From Flavobacteriales bacterium (GTDB taxonomy: Bacteria > Bacteroidota > Bacteroidia > Flavobacteriales_D > Sanyastnellaceae), in the NCBI GenBank assembly GCA_947463065.1, contig CANHSF010000004.1, positions 1-41,933 on the forward strand: a stretch of 41,933 bases of DNA, given 5' to 3'. A program made the position numbers and the translations under genes. Below, in pieces: positions 41,579 through 41,933 of the stretch (within the stretch, counting starts at the first letter, position 1; each line of letters opens with the position of its first letter). Under the pieces are notes generated by a model. That model had not been told where the DNA came from. It worked only from the letters and a program-made list of their open reading frames with translations, and ran no database searches.

Positions 41579-41933
41579 ATGTACAAACCAGTAAAATTCA
41601 AACGTATGCAAGAATTGGCTGCTGAACTCAGCGACCGTCTTGACAAACTGGAATCGGGCCAATTGTCCAAAACCCAATTGGAAGACCTTACCGAACACAG
41701 CCGCGAACTGTATGAGCGCTTGGTCGTGCTGCGATTCAAAGCATACGATCAAGAAGTGAAGCCACACGAAGAGCAAGCGGCGCCAGCGGAAGAATCCGTT
41801 GCGGAGACTGCAATTGAAACGCCACCGGCTGAGATTCCGGCATTCCGCATTTCGCTTCACTCCGAAGAGCCTGTGCTCCCCGTGCAAGAGAAAAAAGTGG
41901 AAGAACCCAAAGAAGCGGAAGTGGATCCTCGAC
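41579..41933 (+). CDS. Coiled-coil protein, 3' end outside window
   Basis: The frame opens at the ATG at 41579 (MYKPVKFKRMQELAAELSDRL) and stays open for 118 codons to the last base. Residues ~8-58 are a charged helix (LDKLESGQLSKTQLEDLTEHSRELYERLVVLRFKAYD shape). A Glu/Pro/Ala/Val-rich, probably disordered, segment follows. It resembles a conserved but unnamed Flavobacteriales protein beside truB/mmcQ. No function can be given. It starts 98 bp after the MmcQ/YjbR stop on the same strand. Confidence 0.75.
   Translation, partial: MYKPVKFKRMQELAAELSDRLDKLESGQLSKTQLEDLTEHSRELYERLVVLRFKAYDQEVKPHEEQAAPAEESVAETAIETPPAEIPAFRISLHSEEPVLPVQEKKVEEPKEAEVDPR

Overview
This 41.9 kb window comes from a Bacteroidota chromosome, most likely a marine or aquatic Flavobacteriales lineage (Cryomorphaceae-like; this is inference). 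The signs are type A and type B C-terminal sorting domains of the type IX secretion system (T9SS), a TAnnTTTG promoter element upstream of many genes, few Shine-Dalgarno sites, and Bacteroidota families such as DUF2480, DUF2490, the ~630-residue PurF-like protein and an ECF sigma gene overlapping an anti-sigma-like gene. I see no rRNA, tRNA, CRISPR array or intact insertion sequence.

Region 1 (1-16.2 kb) is an accessory surface-protein region on the plus strand. It holds the 3' part of a huge repeat/PKD protein with a type B sorting domain and an exported partner gene. Two small membrane proteins and an 840-bp stretch with a duplicated gene tail follow. Next come a small type A T9SS protein 3 bp upstream of a 918-residue collagen-like protein, an AT-rich pair of a Cys-rich small gene and an HNH-like gene, and a 1321-residue type A T9SS protein. 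A strong terminator and a perfect 28-bp palindrome close it.

Region 2 (16.3-19.5 kb) is housekeeping: an orphan LytTR response regulator (minus), diverging from the prs-ctc(rplY)-pth cluster.

Region 3 (19.6-26.9 kb) is the most functionally coherent block: a small exported protein, an inverted repeat, then dabA-dabB (start/stop overlap), a SulP/STAS anion transporter and a DUF2490 barrel protein. DabA keeps its four zinc/active-site residues and DabB keeps the NuoL-type Glu and Lys, so this reads as an energy-coupled CO2/bicarbonate uptake operon.

Region 4 (26.9-29.5 kb, minus) has a stand-alone carboxypeptidase-regulatory/TonB-plug protein, an ECF sigma factor and an overlapping membrane TPR anti-sigma-like gene, suggesting a compact surface-signalling module.

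Region 5 (29.7-36.0 kb) has a PurF-like amidophosphoribosyltransferase, DUF2480, a small conserved protein, the tRNA hydroxylase TrhO, and an exported transglutaminase-like protein with an embedded C2H2-like motif.

Region 6 (36.0-38.6 kb) looks disturbed: 870 bp with only gene fragments, a short ORF beside an Ssb gene, a zinc-finger protein and a small exported basic protein.

Region 7 (38.6-41.9 kb) is core again: a TM2-domain protein, queA and truB (minus), then a MmcQ/YjbR protein and the start of a coiled-coil protein that runs off the window.

Regulatory theme: an extended promoter element TAnnTTTGCACC recurs before purF-like, DUF2480, trhO, queA and truB. At DUF2480 and truB it ends directly at the ATG, which suggests leaderless or near-leaderless mRNAs.
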